DNA from: Alitta virens | Taxonomy: Eukaryota; Annelida; Polychaeta; Phyllodocida; Nereididae | Length of the DNA stretch: 64,000 nt | Assembly (NCBI GenBank): GCA_932294295.1 | Contig: OW028579.1 | Coordinates: forward strand, 10,290,370 to 10,354,369 | Reading direction: 5' to 3' | In this document: one piece after another, positions 63,693 to 64,000 of the stretch | How positions within the stretch are numbered: position 1 is the first letter of the stretch | Layout of the letters: the number at the start of each line of letters is the position of its first letter | Program-made: the position numbers and the translations under genes | Notes under the pieces: model-generated | Seen by the model: only the letters and a program-made list of their open reading frames with translations | The model's database searches: none | Told to the model about the DNA's origin: nothing

Positions 63693-63849
63693 GTGGTGGT
63701 GGATGGAATAGGGCTTTTCGTCCTGTATTTCTGCACCTGTTGGGCTATTTACGGCAGGCAGGGTCCATGGCAATGAGATGAAGGATGGAACAGCCATCCA
63801 ACTTAAGCTCACCCGGGAATCGAACCTGCAACCCAGTGGTAGCAAACAT
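63693..63849 (-). mobile_element. tRNA-derived SINE with (CCA)n tail and 10-bp target duplication
   Basis: On the minus strand the element has a Pol III B box and T-arm-like segment (GGTTCGATTCCCGGG) near its 5' end, a body with CATTGCCATGG, GGTGCAGAAATACAGGACG and AAAAGCCCTATTCC, and a CCACCACCACT tail. ATGTATTGAA is repeated exactly at 63,683-63,692 and 63,850-63,859, a 10-bp target-site duplication typical of LINE-mediated insertion. The A box half of the tRNA head is missing, so this is a 5'-truncated copy. Confidence 0.8.
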
Positions 63850-63920
63850 ATGTATTGAAAACCACATTCTAATTATCGAAATTACAAATTACGAAATCAG
63901 AGACTAAACAGTGTTAGAAG

Positions 63921-64000
63921 GTGCCCTGTCTTTTCGTTCTGTATTTCCAAATACTTCTCAATGTGAAACCTATAATGATTTCCCGTCCTCTCTGGTGCCG
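63921..64000 (-). mobile_element. Possible further degenerate SINE fragment
   Basis: Minus strand GGAAATACAGAACGAAAAG resembles the GCAGAAATACAGGACGAAAAG block of the neighbouring SINE. Too short for a firm call; it runs into the window edge. Confidence 0.25.

Noticed and set aside
63800..63835. Functional tRNA gene on the minus strand
   Set aside because: Only the B box and T-arm-like part exist; no acceptor stem or anticodon arm, and the segment continues into a SINE body with a target duplication.

Overview
The window is eukaryotic and almost certainly metazoan. It has GT-AG introns, a tandem array built on a recognisable animal-type 5S rRNA sequence, a tRNA-derived SINE, hAT-like and Tc1/mariner-like non-autonomous elements, and AT-rich unique DNA. 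The 5S box sequences resemble those of marine invertebrates; that placement is inference and the species is not identified.

Layout. (1) 1-35,659 is one uninterrupted minisatellite with a 23-24 bp unit (GGTGTGAACAAC, then AAACC or AAACCC, then six or seven A), about 1,500 units, all in one orientation, with 13-bp short units interspersed. It contains large nested duplications (offsets about 19.4 kb, 4,117 bp, 2,633 bp and 548 bp). Very long open frames run across it on both strands, but they follow from the 24-nt period and are not believed to be genes. Every standard unit carries AGGTGTGAA, a consensus T-box transcription-factor half-site. (2) 35,660-49,175 is a tandem array of 73 5S rRNA-derived units of about 187 bp, fused to the minisatellite at a 4-bp microhomology. 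The units fall into about 11 variant classes arranged as an 11-mer higher-order repeat of exactly 2,041 bp, plus a later 12-unit block of 2,232 bp. The internal Pol III control region is well kept, but all units share non-canonical 5' and 3' ends, so they look like a 5S-derived satellite or pseudogene family rather than the working ribosomal 5S genes. (3) 49,176-64,000 is AT-rich single-copy DNA with dispersed transposon relics and one or two minus-strand split genes.

Genes. The best-supported gene is a minus-strand Ulp1/SENP-type (C48) cysteine peptidase exon at 56,316-57,091, with His, Asp, Gln and Cys catalytic residues all present. Candidate upstream exons lie at 57,627-57,732, 59,091-59,208 (a Cys/His zinc-finger-like segment) and 59,389-59,565, with GT-AG borders and largely compatible phases. 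Downstream at 55,021-55,724 is a second minus-strand coding segment with a PHD/RING-like Cys/His pattern split by a 115-bp intron and probably a frameshift. No tRNA gene, CRISPR array, bacterial operon or viral gene was seen.

The two arrays are the remarkable part of the window: a 35-kb same-orientation field of T-box half-sites directly joined to a 13.5-kb 5S-derived higher-order array.
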